From Rubrobacter xylanophilus (lineage in GTDB: Bacteria > Actinomycetota > Rubrobacteria > Rubrobacterales > Rubrobacteraceae), in assembly GCF_007164525.1 (NCBI RefSeq), contig NZ_AP019791.1, positions 917,501-981,500 of the forward strand: 64,000 nt of DNA, in the 5' to 3' direction. Made by a program: the position numbers and the translations under genes. This document shows, piece by piece, positions 30,203-39,401 of the stretch. Every line of letters begins with the position of its first letter. Position 1 is the stretch's first letter. The notes under the pieces were generated by a model, which was not told the DNA's origin, made no database searches, and saw only the letters and a list, made by a program, of their open reading frames with translations.

Positions 30203-30417
30203 ATCCGCTTCAGAGCCAGATAAACGTAGTAGAGCCCGCCCGCAAAACCGAGCCCGAGCCCTACGAGCAGAAACAGCGGGACAGTCCCCGCCGCCCTGTC
30301 CAGCAGGTATCCCCCGCCGGCCAGCAGGCCGACCGTGGAGATGAAGGTGAACCCAACCCCGAAAAAACGGGCAGCGTTACCGCCCGCGCCGTCTCTTCGG
30401 GAGTCGGGATCAGCCAT
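30199..30417 (-). CDS. atpZ: AtpZ/AtpI family small membrane protein
   Basis: 72 residues with two helices: FFGVGFTFISTVGLLAGGGYLLD and PLFLLVGLGLGFAGGLYYVYLAL. This matches the AtpZ family that accompanies atpI in Bacillus and is linked to Mg/Ca transport and c-ring stability. First gene of the atp operon. The ATG lies only eight bases below the -10 box, so its message is probably leaderless. Confidence 0.8.
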   Translation of the reverse strand: MADPDSRRDGAGGNAARFFGVGFTFISTVGLLAGGGYLLDRAAGTVPLFLLVGLGLGFAGGLYYVYLALKRM

Positions 30418-30425
30418 CGCCCGGA

Positions 30426-30454
30426 ATCATACCCCACCGACCAATCTGTTGCAA
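30426..30454 (-). promoter_or_regulatory. Promoter of the ATP synthase operon, predicted leaderless start
   Basis: Minus strand TTGCAA (30454-30449), 17-base spacer, TATGAT (30431-30426). The atpZ ATG begins at 30417, eight bases past the -10 box and at or next to the expected transcription start. No ribosome site fits in that space. Confidence 0.75.
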
Positions 30455-30471
30455 ATAGTTTCAATCTCCCA

Positions 30472-30945
30472 TCATTCCGGGGGCGGCCACTCCAGTCGGA
30501 CCATCCGCAGCCCGCCCTCGGCGGCGAGCTCGGTGGCGAGCGGGTCGGGGTAACCGCCGGCGTAGTAGACCTCCCTTATACCGGCGTTGAGGATCATCTT
30601 CACGCACAGCAGGCACGGCTGGTGGGTGCAGTACATGGTGGCGTTGCGCACCGAGACGCCGTGGTAGGCGGCCTGTATCAGGGCGTTCTGCTCGGCGTGC
30701 AGCGTCCGCTGGCAGCTCTCCCGGCCATCCACGACGCGGATGAGGCAACCGACCTCGTCACAGTGTGGCATCCCGGAGGGGCTGCCGTTGTATCCGGTGG
30801 TCAGGATACGCCTGTCGCGCACGACGACCGCGCCCACGGCGAGGCGCGGGCAGGTCGATCGGGTCGCGACCTCGTGGGCGATGCGCATGAAGTACTCGTC
30901 CCAGGAGGGGCGGACGCGGCGGCGCGCCTCCCTAGAGGGTTCCAT
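30472..30945 (-). CDS. dCMP deaminase (ComEB-like)
   Basis: 157 residues. Zinc cytidine-deaminase fold: HAEQNALIQAA supplies the first zinc ligand and catalytic Glu, and CTHQPCLLCVKMIL the two cysteines. An additional His/Cys cluster (MPHCDEVGCL) typical of dCMP deaminases is present. Makes dUMP for thymidylate synthesis. Overlaps the upp 3' end by 14 bases, so pyrimidine salvage genes are cotranscribed. Confidence 0.92.
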   Translation of the reverse strand: MEPSREARRRVRPSWDEYFMRIAHEVATRSTCPRLAVGAVVVRDRRILTTGYNGSPSGMPHCDEVGCLIRVVDGRESCQRTLHAEQNALIQAAYHGVSVRNATMYCTHQPCLLCVKMILNAGIREVYYAGGYPDPLATELAAEGGLRMVRLEWPPPE

Positions 30946-31570
30946 AGAGCCTGTCCCCCGCGTCGCCGAGCCCCGGGACGATGAAGGCGTCCTCGTTGAG
31001 CTCCGGGTCGAGGGCCGCCGCGTAGAAGCGCACGTCGGGGTATTCCCGGGAGACCCGCTCCACCCCCGGCACCGCCGCCACCGCGTGGATGCAGGAGATC
31101 CAGCGAGCCCCCTCCTCTCTGAGCTTCCCGAGCGTGGCCGAGAGGCTGCCGCCGGTGGCGAGCATGGGGTCCAGCACGAGCACCAGATACTCCGCGAGGT
31201 CGCGCGGCAGGTTCACGTAGTACTCGACCGGCTTTGCCGTGGCCTCGTCCCGGAAGAGCCCCATGAAGCCCACCGTGGCCGTGGGCAGGAGCGCCAGGGC
31301 CCCGTCGAGCATCCCGATCCCGGCCCGCAGAACCGGCACCAGGCAGACGGGCGCGGAGATCTCCTGCACCTCCGTCTCCGCCAGCGGGGTCCTTATGGTC
31401 GCCTTCCGGGTGGGCATTTCGCGGGTGGCCTCGGCGACCATGATGAGCGCCAGCTCCCGCATCGCCTGGCGGAAGATCGGGGTCGGGGTCCGCTCATCGC
31501 GCAGGATGGCGAGCTTGTGCCGGGTGAGCGGCCCGTCGACGAGGTGGAAGTTCTCCGGGACCTCAGGCAT
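30932..31570 (-). CDS. upp: Uracil phosphoribosyltransferase
   Basis: 212 residues. Salvages uracil to UMP using PRPP. The PRPP loop [15 protein letters not shown] and the uracil-binding tail [22 protein letters not shown] are intact. Start ATG 31570 overlaps glyA by eight bases. The glyA-upp-atp order is shared with Bacillus. Confidence 0.96.
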   Translation of the reverse strand: MPEVPENFHLVDGPLTRHKLAILRDERTPTPIFRQAMRELALIMVAEATREMPTRKATIRTPLAETEVQEISAPVCLVPVLRAGIGMLDGALALLPTATVGFMGLFRDEATAKPVEYYVNLPRDLAEYLVLVLDPMLATGGSLSATLGKLREEGARWISCIHAVAAVPGVERVSREYPDVRFYAAALDPELNEDAFIVPGLGDAGDRLYGTL

Positions 31571-32786
31571 ACAGCGGGAACGCCTCGGTCAGAGCAAGGA
31601 CCCGCTCCCGCAGACCACCGGTCTCGCCGCGAGCCGCCCGGACGATGATGTCGGCGATCTCGCGCATCTCGTCGGGTCCCATGCCCCGGGTGGTCATGGC
31701 CGGGGTGCCGAGCCGGATCCCGCTGGTGACGGTGGGAGGCTCGGGGTCGCCGGGGACCATGTTCTTGTTGCAGGTCACCCCGATGGACTCCAGCCGCTCC
31801 TCCAGCTCCCGGCCGGTTATGCCGCTGCCCCGCAAATCCACGAGCATCATGTGGTTGTCGGTGCCGCCGGAGACGAGCTTCAGACCGCCCTCCATGAGCC
31901 CCTCGGCGAGCGCCCGGGCGTTCTCCACGATCCTGCGGGCGTAGTCCCTGAACTCCGGCCGGAGCGCCTCGCCGAGCGCGACGGCCTTGCCCGCGATGGC
32001 GTGCATGAGCGGACCCCCCTGCAGGCCGGGGAACACGCGGCTGCTCAGGCGGTTGGCGAACTCCTCCCGGCAGAGCACCATCCCCCCGCGGGCCCCACGC
32101 AGCGTCTTGTGGGTGGTGGTGGTGACGACCTCGCAGTGGGGCACCGGCGAGGGATGCACCCCTCCGGCCACCAGCCCGGCGACGTGGGCCATGTCCGCCA
32201 TGAAGTAGGCACCGACCTCGTCGGCGATCTGACGGAAGCGGTCGAAGTGCAGCGTGCGCGGGTAAGCGCTGGCCCCGGCGAGGATCAGGCGGGGCCTCTC
32301 GCGCAGCGCGATCTCCCGCACCTGGTCGTAGTCTATAAAGCCGTCTTTCCCGACCCCGTAGTGGACGAACTCGTAGGTGCGGCCGCTGAAGTTGATCTTC
32401 ATCCCGTGGGTGAGGTGCCCGCCGTGCGCGAGATCCATGCTGAGCACCTTGTCACCGGGCTCGATGAGCGTGGCGTAGGCCGCCTCGTTGGCCTGGCTCC
32501 CCGAGTGCGGCTGGACGTTGACGTGCTCGGCCCCGAAGAGCTCCCGGGCCCGGTCTATGGCCAGCTGCTCCACCCTGTCCATGAACTCGCAGCCGCCATA
32601 GTAGCGCTTGCCGGGATATCCCTCGGCGTACTTGTTGGTCATCACAGAACCCTGGGCGGCCAGCACCGCAGGAGAGGCGAAGTTCTCGCTGGCGATCAGC
32701 TCTATCGTGGTCCGCTGGCGCTCAAGCTCCCCGTCGAGAGCCTCCTGGACCTCGGCGTCCACCACCTCGGTGTAGGGTCCCATCAT
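31563..32786 (-). CDS. glyA: Serine hydroxymethyltransferase
   Basis: 407 residues. Start ATG 32786 (or 32783) has GGAGG about ten bases upstream; the open frame to 32912 is promoter and leader DNA. PLP enzyme converting serine to glycine and methylene-THF. [34 protein letters not shown] and the PLP lysine in [14 protein letters not shown] are all present. Confidence 0.97.
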   Translation of the reverse strand: MMGPYTEVVDAEVQEALDGELERQRTTIELIASENFASPAVLAAQGSVMTNKYAEGYPGKRYYGGCEFMDRVEQLAIDRARELFGAEHVNVQPHSGSQANEAAYATLIEPGDKVLSMDLAHGGHLTHGMKINFSGRTYEFVHYGVGKDGFIDYDQVREIALRERPRLILAGASAYPRTLHFDRFRQIADEVGAYFMADMAHVAGLVAGGVHPSPVPHCEVVTTTTHKTLRGARGGMVLCREEFANRLSSRVFPGLQGGPLMHAIAGKAVALGEALRPEFRDYARRIVENARALAEGLMEGGLKLVSGGTDNHMMLVDLRGSGITGRELEERLESIGVTCNKNMVPGDPEPPTVTSGIRLGTPAMTTRGMGPDEMREIADIIVRAARGETGGLRERVLALTEAFPLYA

Positions 32787-32864
32787 TCTCCGTCTACCTC
32801 CACTCCACGGGATCGTGTGGGCAAACGCCCCTCCCCGAACAAACCGGATACGCGACCTCCGCGG

Positions 32865-32894
32865 AGTATAAACGTTGCCCATGGCGCCCTCAAA
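32865..32894 (-). promoter_or_regulatory. Promoter upstream of glyA
   Basis: Minus strand TTTGAG (32894-32889), 18-base spacer, TATACT (32870-32865). Predicted leader about 72 bases. The 134-base gap 32787-32920 holds no gene. Confidence 0.55.
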
Positions 32895-32920
32895 TTCCCC
32901 CGCGACCCACAAAACGTCGG

Positions 32921-33505
32921 CTAGCCGGCGGTCCCCTCGCCCCCGCCCTCCGCCAGCCGCGCCAGCCGCTCCTCGGTGAGATGCCCGGCCGAACGCAGAA
33001 GCCGCACCCGTCCGCCGCTCAGATCCACCACCGCGGAAGCCTGTCCCCCTCCCGGTTCACCCTCTACCACAACGTCAACTTTCTCCTTCACCCGCGAGTC
33101 GACCTCATCCAGAGACCTAGGGTCGCGCTCGCCGGAGATGTTGGCGCTGGTGGCGTAGAGGGGACCTCCGTAGGCCTCGAGAACGTCCCGCACCCGGCCG
33201 CGGGGGACGCGCAGCCCGATGGTGCCTCCACCGGGCCGGTCGAGGACGAGGGTGAGCGGACCGGGCCAGAAGCGTTCGGCGAGGGTCCGGGCGAGGGGCG
33301 GGACACCGGCTGCGAGCGAGAAGGCCTCCTCGGCGGAGCGGCAGAGGAGGGCTATGGGCTTGCCGCGCTCGCGGACCTTGATCTCGTAGATCCTCTCGAG
33401 CCCGGCCTCCGAGGCGACGAGGCCCACCACCGTCTCGGTGGGGACGAGGGCGACCGCGCCCTCCCGGATCGCCTCTGCGGCCTCGCTGGGGGTGGCGACC
33501 CTCAC
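32921..33505 (-). CDS. L-threonylcarbamoyladenylate synthase (Sua5/YwlC/TsaC family)
   Basis: 194 residues. Start GTG 33505 overlaps the prmC stop in GTGA and has GGGAGG seven bases upstream; a GTG at 33520 is less well placed. First step of the t6A tRNA modification. [36 protein letters not shown] and [13 protein letters not shown] are diagnostic. Short TsaC-type protein without the extra Sua5 domain. Confidence 0.93.
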   Translation of the reverse strand: MRVATPSEAAEAIREGAVALVPTETVVGLVASEAGLERIYEIKVRERGKPIALLCRSAEEAFSLAAGVPPLARTLAERFWPGPLTLVLDRPGGGTIGLRVPRGRVRDVLEAYGGPLYATSANISGERDPRSLDEVDSRVKEKVDVVVEGEPGGGQASAVVDLSGGRVRLLRSAGHLTEERLARLAEGGGEGTAG

Positions 33506-34371
33506 CGGGCTCCCTCCCACCTCAGGAGCACCGCCCGGATGTCACCCGCGAGGTCCCTGCGGGTACCGAGCGGTCTGAAGCCCCGGGCCTCGCCCAGCTC
33601 CATCACCCGTTCCCACTGTCCATCTCCAACTTCCAGCACCACGTCCGCTCCCTCCTTCAGCAGTGGCGGGGTCTCGTCGAAGATCCTGCGGAAGAAAGCG
33701 TACTCGTCCTCTCCGCTGTAGAGAGCTACCGGGGGGTCCCACTCCCGGACTTCGGGAGCGAGCCGCCGTTCGGCGCCCCGGAGGTCCACATATGGGGGGT
33801 TCGAGACCAGGAGGTCCACCTTGCCGGGGAGATGCAGCCCGGCGGCGAGGTCGGCGAGGTGGAAGGAGACCGCGGTCCCATTCAGGGCCGCGTTGCGGCG
33901 GGCGGCGTCGAGGGCCCTCTGCGAGATGTCCGTGGCGTGGACCTCGCAGGCGGGACGCTCCTGAGCGACGGCTATGGCGATGGCGCCGGAGCCCGTCCCG
34001 ACGTCCAGCACCCGGCAGGGATGGCCGCGGGCGTCGATCCGCTCCAGGGCGGCCTCCACCACGCTCTCGGTGTCGGGGCGCGGGATCAGGGTGTCCTCGT
34101 TCAGGTAGAGCTTGAGGTTGCGGAAGTAGGCGTAGCCCAGGATGCGCTGCACCGGCTCGCGCCTCAGGCGGCGCGAAATCCAGGCCTCATACCGCCCGGC
34201 GGCCTCCGGGGAGAGCGGCTCCTCCCTGACGAGGACCTCGCCTCTGGGCACCCCCAGAAGCTCGGCCATCAGGATCTGGGAGGAAGCCTCCGGCTCAGGC
34301 ACCCCCGCCTCCCTCAGCCGACGGGCGGCGTCGCGCACCGCCTCGCGCACGCTTGTGGCCCTGGTGCGCAC
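33502..34371 (-). CDS. prmC: Release factor glutamine methyltransferase
   Basis: 289 residues. Methylates the GGQ glutamine of RF1 and RF2, using SAM. An N-terminal helical recognition domain precedes VLDVGTGSGAIAIAVA (SAM site) and the catalytic VSNPPYVDL. GTG 34371 start, six bases after the prfA stop, placing enzyme next to substrate. Confidence 0.95.
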   Translation of the reverse strand: MRTRATSVREAVRDAARRLREAGVPEPEASSQILMAELLGVPRGEVLVREEPLSPEAAGRYEAWISRRLRREPVQRILGYAYFRNLKLYLNEDTLIPRPDTESVVEAALERIDARGHPCRVLDVGTGSGAIAIAVAQERPACEVHATDISQRALDAARRNAALNGTAVSFHLADLAAGLHLPGKVDLLVSNPPYVDLRGAERRLAPEVREWDPPVALYSGEDEYAFFRRIFDETPPLLKEGADVVLEVGDGQWERVMELGEARGFRPLGTRRDLAGDIRAVLLRWEGAR

Positions 34372-34377
34372 GGTCGC

Positions 34378-35472
34378 TCAGCCCGGGCTGCCGGCCGCGG
34401 AAGCCGCCAGCCGGTCCGCCCGCTCCTTCGCAGCCAGCGCCTTCGTGAACTCCTCCAGCTCGCCGCCGAGGACCGCCTCCAGGTTGTGGACGGTGAGGCC
34501 GACACGATGGTCCGTGATCCGTCCCTGCGGGAAGTTGTAGGTGCGGATCTTGGCCGACCTGTCGCCCGAGCCGAACTGCGCCAGCCGCATCTGGCCCTCG
34601 CGCTCCCGGCGTTCGCGCATCTCGCGCTCCAGCAGGCGGGAGCGGAGGATCCTCAGGGCCTGCTCCTTGTTCTGCAGCTGGCTCTTCTCGTTCTGGCAGG
34701 TCACCACCAGCCCGGTTGGTTTGTGGGTGATCCGGACCGCCGAGTCGGTGGTGTTCACGCTCTGGCCGCCGGGGCCGCTGGAGCGGTAGACGTCGATCTC
34801 CAGGTCGTTCGGGTTTATCTCCACCTCCACCTCCTCGGCCTCCGGCAGCACGGCCACCGTGGCGGTGGAGGTGTGGATCCGGCCCTGGCTCTCGGTCTTG
34901 GGCACCCGCTGCACCCGGTGGGTGCCGCCCTCGTGCTTGAAGACCGAGTAGGCGCCGTCGCCCTCGATCTCCACGATGATCTCCTTGTACCCCCCGACCT
35001 CCGCCGGGCTGGAGTCCAACACCCGGTGCCGGAAGCCCAGCCGGTCGGCGTAGCGGGCGTACATCTCGTAGAGATCCCCGGCGAACAGCGCCGCCTCGTC
35101 GCCGCCGGCGCCGGCCCGGATCTCCAGGATCACGTCCTTGTCGTCGTTCGGGTCGCGGTCGATGAGCTCCGAACGGATCTCCTCGGCCAGCTCCCCGGCG
35201 CGCCGTCCGGCCTCCCGGGCCTCCTCGGCGAAGAACTCCCGCTCCTCGGCGCTCTCGGCGGTCGGGATGAGCTCCCGGGCCTCCCGTTCCTCGCGCAGCG
35301 CCTCCAGAAAGCGCTCGCTCAGCTCGGCCCCGCGCCGCATCCGGGCGTGCTCCCGGGCCACCTCGGCGTAGCGGCGCTGGTCGTTGAAGATGGCCGGATC
35401 AGAAAGCTCCTCCGTGAGCTCCCTGTAGCGCGCCACCGTCTCCCTGGCCAGCTTGACGACCTGTTCGTCCAC
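34378..35472 (-). CDS. prfA: Peptide chain release factor 1
   Basis: 364 residues from GTG 35472, two bases after the upstream stop; the ribosome site is poor (GAG touching the start), so translation may be coupled to the upstream gene. Recognises UAA and UAG. The reading tripeptide is PKT in RVPKTESQGRIHTS, and the hydrolysis motif is in SSGPGGQSVNTTDS. The frame remains open upstream over the DUF1385 gene without meaning. Confidence 0.96.
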   Translation of the reverse strand: MDEQVVKLARETVARYRELTEELSDPAIFNDQRRYAEVAREHARMRRGAELSERFLEALREEREARELIPTAESAEEREFFAEEAREAGRRAGELAEEIRSELIDRDPNDDKDVILEIRAGAGGDEAALFAGDLYEMYARYADRLGFRHRVLDSSPAEVGGYKEIIVEIEGDGAYSVFKHEGGTHRVQRVPKTESQGRIHTSTATVAVLPEAEEVEVEINPNDLEIDVYRSSGPGGQSVNTTDSAVRITHKPTGLVVTCQNEKSQLQNKEQALRILRSRLLEREMRERREREGQMRLAQFGSGDRSAKIRTYNFPQGRITDHRVGLTVHNLEAVLGGELEEFTKALAAKERADRLAASAAGSPG

Positions 35473-35474
35473 CT

Positions 35475-36383
35475 CTATATCACCAGCTTGTTCGTCTCGT
35501 CCGGCCTTATCCTGGCCTCCTCCTCCATCGCGAGAACCTTCTTCAGCGAGGCCATCGCAACCTCCACCATCTCGTCGGTCGGCTCGCGGGTGGTCAGCCT
35601 CTGCAGCTGCAGCCCGGGCCACACCAGCGCCCGGACCAGCGCGTTGTCCTGGTGCCGGGCGCTCCACATGATGAACTCGAAGGCCAGCCCGGCCACCAGC
35701 GGGATCACCACCACCCGGCTGGCCACCATGTACAGCCAGCCCTCGACCCCCAGCAGCGAGAACACCAGGATGGAGAGCACCAGCACGTACAGGATGAAGC
35801 TGGTCCCGCACCGCACGTGGCTGGTGTCCAGCTTGCGGGCGTTCTCGGGGACGAGCTCCTCACCCCGCTCGTAGACCTTTATCGCCTTGTGCTCGGCCCC
35901 GTGGTAGGCGAAAAAGCGCTTTATGTCGCGGCTCGCGGCGGTGATGATCAGCAGGTAGGCGATAAAGATGGCCACCCGGATCACACCCTCCACCAAATTG
36001 AAGAGCACCGGGTGCTCTATACCGCCCGCCAGAGCGCCTATCCCCTTGGTACCGAGCACCGGGGCCACCAGGAACAGCGCCACCCCCAGCCCCAGCGCGA
36101 GGAGCAGGGTGGCGGCTATCTCCTTTCGGGAGAGCTCCTCTTCCTCGCCGAGCGCTATGTTGGTGGAGATGGTGAGCGCCCGCATACCGAGCCAGAGGGT
36201 CTCGGCGAGCGAGAGAAAGCCCCGGATGACCGGCAGCCGGAAGAGCCTGCTCCTGCGGGTCACCGAGCGGAAGCGCTCGGCCCGCAGGTCCAGCTCCCCC
36301 TCCGGCGTCCTGACCGCCATCCCCCAGAAGTTGGGGGAGCGCATCAGAACCCCCTCCATAACCGCCTGCCCGCCGACCCTCAT
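35475..36383 (-). CDS. DUF1385 (YqhQ-like) membrane protein
   Basis: 302 residues. GGQAVMEGVLMRSP at the start, FFAYHGAEHKAIKVYE and HVRCGTSFILYVLVLS are the family's His/Glu/Cys motifs, suggesting a metal site at the membrane face. Four to five helices. Biochemical role not established. The place between rpmE and prfA is conserved in many Gram-positives. Confidence 0.9.
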   Translation of the reverse strand: MRVGGQAVMEGVLMRSPNFWGMAVRTPEGELDLRAERFRSVTRRSRLFRLPVIRGFLSLAETLWLGMRALTISTNIALGEEEELSRKEIAATLLLALGLGVALFLVAPVLGTKGIGALAGGIEHPVLFNLVEGVIRVAIFIAYLLIITAASRDIKRFFAYHGAEHKAIKVYERGEELVPENARKLDTSHVRCGTSFILYVLVLSILVFSLLGVEGWLYMVASRVVVIPLVAGLAFEFIMWSARHQDNALVRALVWPGLQLQRLTTREPTDEMVEVAMASLKKVLAMEEEARIRPDETNKLVI

Positions 36384-36398
36384 GGCGCCGGAGAGATC

Positions 36399-36668
36399 CT
36401 AGCCCTGACCGCCGCTCTGCTGCTGCCGCCTCCTGCGGCGGCTCTCGAACCTCTGGACCCGGCCGCCGGTGTCCACGATCCGCTGCCGCCCGGTGTAGAA
36501 CGGGTGGCTCGCGCTGGAGATGTCCAGCTCCACCAGCGGGTAGGTGTTGCCGTCCTCCCACTCTATGGTCTTGTTCGTCTCCACCGTCGAGCGGGTGAGG
36601 AAGGCGAAGTCGGCGCCGGCGTCCCGGAAGACCACCGGCCGGTACTCCGGATGTATGCCCTTCTTCAT
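36399..36668 (-). CDS. rpmE: Ribosomal protein L31, type B (cysteine-free)
   Basis: 89 residues. [15 protein letters not shown] and [21 protein letters not shown] define L31. No Cys occurs, so this is the zinc-independent form, which usually replaces the zinc form under Zn limitation; here it occupies the normal rho-rpmE housekeeping locus. The C-terminus ends with a run of Arg and Gln. Confidence 0.95.
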   Translation of the reverse strand: MKKGIHPEYRPVVFRDAGADFAFLTRSTVETNKTIEWEDGNTYPLVELDISSASHPFYTGRQRIVDTGGRVQRFESRRRRRQQQSGGQG

Positions 36669-36736
36669 GGTGTATATAAGACCTCCGTCCTAGTCGAACA
36701 AACCCGCCATCGGCACGAGATAGAGTTTACCCTGAA

Positions 36737-36767
36737 AGAGGCCCGGCCGTGGACCGGCCGGGCCTCT
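36737..36767 (-). terminator. Hairpin after rho
   Basis: Perfect 12-base arms AGAGGCCCGGCC / GGCCGGGCCTCT (36737-36748, 36756-36767) with a seven-base loop, 17 bases past the rho stop. On the minus strand only a short T stretch follows, so it may be a partial terminator or mRNA end stabiliser before rpmE. Confidence 0.65.
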
Positions 36768-36784
36768 CCCGAAGCTGTTGCCTT

Positions 36785-38263
36785 CTAGCCGCGGACCCGC
36801 TGCAGCTGCCGCAGGAACTCCGCGTTGGTGCGGGTCTCCTTCAGCTTCTGGATGAGCAGCTCTATCTTCGCCGCCGTGTCCAGGGCGTTCAGGATGTTGC
36901 GCACCTGCCAGACCCTCTGGGCCTCGGCCGGCTCCATCAGCAGCTCCTCCTTGCGGGTACCGGAGTCCTCGATGTTGATGGCCGGGTAGATCCGGCGGTT
37001 CGCCAGCTTGCGGTCCAGGTGGATCTCCATGTTGCCCGTGCCCTTGAACTCCTCGTAGATCACCTCGTCCATCCGGCTGCCGGTGTCGATGAGCGCGCTG
37101 GCCAGGATGGTGAGCGACCCGCCGTTCTCGATGTTCCTCGCGGCCCCGAAGAACTTCTTGGGCGGGTAGAGGGCGGCCGAGTCGACACCGCCGGAGAGAA
37201 TGCGACCCGAGGCCGGCGCCGCCAGGTTGTAGGCCCGGGCCAGCCGGGTGATGGAGTCGAGGAGTACCACCACGTCCTCCCCCTCCTCGACCAGCCGCTT
37301 GACCCGCTCCAGCACCAGCTCGGCCACCGCGATGTGGTTCTCGGCGGGCTGATCGAAGGTGGAGGCGACCACCTCCGCCTCCCTAACGCTGCGCTCCCAG
37401 TCGGTGACCTCCTCCGGCCGCTCGTCGGCCAGGAGAACGAACAGGCGCACCTCCGGGTAGTTGGCCGCGATGGACTGGGCGATCTGCTTGAGGATGGTGG
37501 TCTTGCCCGCCTTGGGCGGGGAGACGATGAGCCCGCGCTGGCCCTTGCCGATGGGCGCCACCAGGTCTATGACCCGCGGGGCGATGTCGTTGGGCTTCCA
37601 CTCCAGCCTGAGCCGCTCCATCGGGTAGAGCGGCGTCAGGTCGTCGAAGTTCGGCCGCCACCGGCCCTTCTGGGCCTCCCGGCCGTTGATGGTCTCTATC
37701 CGGACCATCGCCGGGTACTTCTCCCCGTTGCGGGCCGGCCGGATCTGCCCGACGATGTAGTCGCCGCGCCGGAGGTTGAAGCGCTTTATCTGGCTGGTGG
37801 AGATGTAGACGTCGTTCTTGCTCTGGCTGTACCCGCTGGTCCGCAGAAACCCGAAGCCGTCGGGCAGGACGTCGAGCACACCGCTCTGGACGAGCGACTC
37901 GTCCCTCTCCCTGCCCTCCTGCTCGGCAGGAGGCTGCTCGCGCCGCTGCCGCTCCTGACGCCGCCTCTCGACCTCCTCGGGCCGCTCCACAACGGCCGTG
38001 TCCGCCTCGCCGAAGGCGTCGGTCGGCGCCTGGGACTCGGGCACGGCCTGCTCCGCACCGCCGTTCGCGGCAGGGGCCTCGGCACGGCCTGGATTCTCCT
38101 CGCCGGAGCGCTGCTGCTCGGCGGCCTGCTGGGTGGCGACCTTGTAGATGAGCTCGGCCAGCTCGGCCTTGCGGTACTTGCGGTACTGCTCTATGCCGAG
38201 CTGGGAGGCGATCTGGTGCAGATCGCTGAGCCTCTTCCGTTCCAGGGTAGCCAGTTCGGTCAT
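36785..38263 (-). CDS. rho: Transcription termination factor Rho
   Basis: 492 residues. Hexameric RNA helicase. An N-terminal helical domain ([23 protein letters not shown]) is followed by a low-complexity Glu/Arg/Gln/Ala insertion at about residues 48-120, then the RNA-binding cold-shock-like part ([18 protein letters not shown]), Walker [12 protein letters not shown] and [13 protein letters not shown]. Such acidic/basic insertions are typical of high-GC actinobacterial Rho. Start ATG 38263 with a good ribosome site. Confidence 0.97.
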   Translation of the reverse strand: MTELATLERKRLSDLHQIASQLGIEQYRKYRKAELAELIYKVATQQAAEQQRSGEENPGRAEAPAANGGAEQAVPESQAPTDAFGEADTAVVERPEEVERRRQERQRREQPPAEQEGRERDESLVQSGVLDVLPDGFGFLRTSGYSQSKNDVYISTSQIKRFNLRRGDYIVGQIRPARNGEKYPAMVRIETINGREAQKGRWRPNFDDLTPLYPMERLRLEWKPNDIAPRVIDLVAPIGKGQRGLIVSPPKAGKTTILKQIAQSIAANYPEVRLFVLLADERPEEVTDWERSVREAEVVASTFDQPAENHIAVAELVLERVKRLVEEGEDVVVLLDSITRLARAYNLAAPASGRILSGGVDSAALYPPKKFFGAARNIENGGSLTILASALIDTGSRMDEVIYEEFKGTGNMEIHLDRKLANRRIYPAINIEDSGTRKEELLMEPAEAQRVWQVRNILNALDTAAKIELLIQKLKETRTNAEFLRQLQRVRG

Positions 38264-38344
38264 CGCTGCTTCACCTCTCCCACTGCTTTGCTACGCGCGG
38301 CGTTTTAACGAAACACCGACCGGTCGCGTACTTTCGGGCACGCA

Positions 38345-39349
38345 TCAACGCTGGAATCCTTGCAGACCCGCATCGGGTTCGAGGGCGTGGATGGTGTCTA
38401 TAAATCTTATCATACGGGGCCGGGTGGACATGACTACGGTGTGGGTCCGCCCCCCGCCCCTGAAATACCGCACCCCCTCGAGGGTCTCCCCGGAGGTGAG
38501 CCCGGTGGCCGCGAACACGACGTCCTCTCCGCGGATGAGGTCGTCGGTGGTGAGCTTGCGCTCCGGATCCCCGAGCCCGTACTCCCGCAGCCGCTGGACC
38601 TGTGCCCGGTTCACCGGCCACATCCGGGCCTGTATCTCTCCCCCAAGACACTTCACGACGGCGGCGGCGAGAACCCCCTCCGGGGCACCGCCGATGCCGA
38701 TCACGGCGTGCACGTCGGAGTCCCTGAGACCCACGGCTATGGAGGGGGTGAGGTCGCCCTCGGGGCGCATGTGGATCCTGGCGCCGGTGCGCCGGATCTC
38801 CTCGATCAGCTCCCGGTGCCGGTCGCGGTCGAGCACGACGACGGTTATCTCGGACGCCCTGCGGCCGAGCGCGGCGGCTATGGCCTCCACGTTCTCCGCC
38901 GCCGGCGCGTCGATGTCTATGTGGCCCCGGGCTCGCGGACCGACGATGAGCTTGCTCATGTACATGTCCGGCATCCTGAGCATTGTCCCCTCGGGGGCGG
39001 CGGCCACGGCGGAGATGGCCCCCTGCTGCCCCTTGACGAGCAGCGAGAGCCCCTCCACGGGCTCGACCGCGAGATCCACCCGAGCCTCGCCGTTCCCGAC
39101 CACGTCCCCGGGCCGCAGCAAACCGGAGCCGTCCTCGCTCCTGAGCGGCCGGGTCCGCCCCCGCTCGTCCATGTGCCGCTCGCGCAGCAGGGCCACCCGC
39201 CCGGCGACCGGCATCCCGGACAGCTCCTCCCGGAAGGTCTCGGTAGCCAGGGTGTAGGCCCTCGCCGCGTTCCCCGACCCCTCCAGCCGGGCGACGCGCA
39301 GCGCCACCCGCTCGGTCACCGCAGCGTACTCGAGGGCCCGGGATCCCAC
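38345..39349 (-). CDS. GlpX-family protein (class II fructose-1,6-bisphosphatase fold) with degenerate metal site
   Basis: 334 residues, GTG start. Fold markers are clear: LEYAAVTERVAL, MYMSKLIVGPRARGHIDI, GIGGAPEGVLAAAVVKCLGG and VVFAATGLTSGETLEG. By position and sequence it is GlpX, next to rho as in Bacillus. By my manual alignment, however, E. coli metal-site Asp33 corresponds to Arg30, Glu57 (GEGE motif) to Arg56 within LLRERH, and Asp85 (VDPIEG) to Glu96 (VEPVEG); only Glu88 (Glu99) and the later GGAPEG glutamate remain. FBPase activity is therefore doubtful. It may act on another substrate, bind without catalysis, or be a regulator. Confidence 0.85.
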   Translation of the reverse strand: MGSRALEYAAVTERVALRVARLEGSGNAARAYTLATETFREELSGMPVAGRVALLRERHMDERGRTRPLRSEDGSGLLRPGDVVGNGEARVDLAVEPVEGLSLLVKGQQGAISAVAAAPEGTMLRMPDMYMSKLIVGPRARGHIDIDAPAAENVEAIAAALGRRASEITVVVLDRDRHRELIEEIRRTGARIHMRPEGDLTPSIAVGLRDSDVHAVIGIGGAPEGVLAAAVVKCLGGEIQARMWPVNRAQVQRLREYGLGDPERKLTTDDLIRGEDVVFAATGLTSGETLEGVRYFRGGGRTHTVVMSTRPRMIRFIDTIHALEPDAGLQGFQR

Positions 39350-39401
39350 GCTCCCCGCGCGCGAATCAGAAGATCCGATGGACGATCACCCAACCTCCCA
39401 T

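Noticed and set aside
32787-32912. N-terminal extension of GlyA by 42 residues
   Set aside because: It covers the TATACT promoter and lacks a ribosome site; the family N-terminus starts at 32786.
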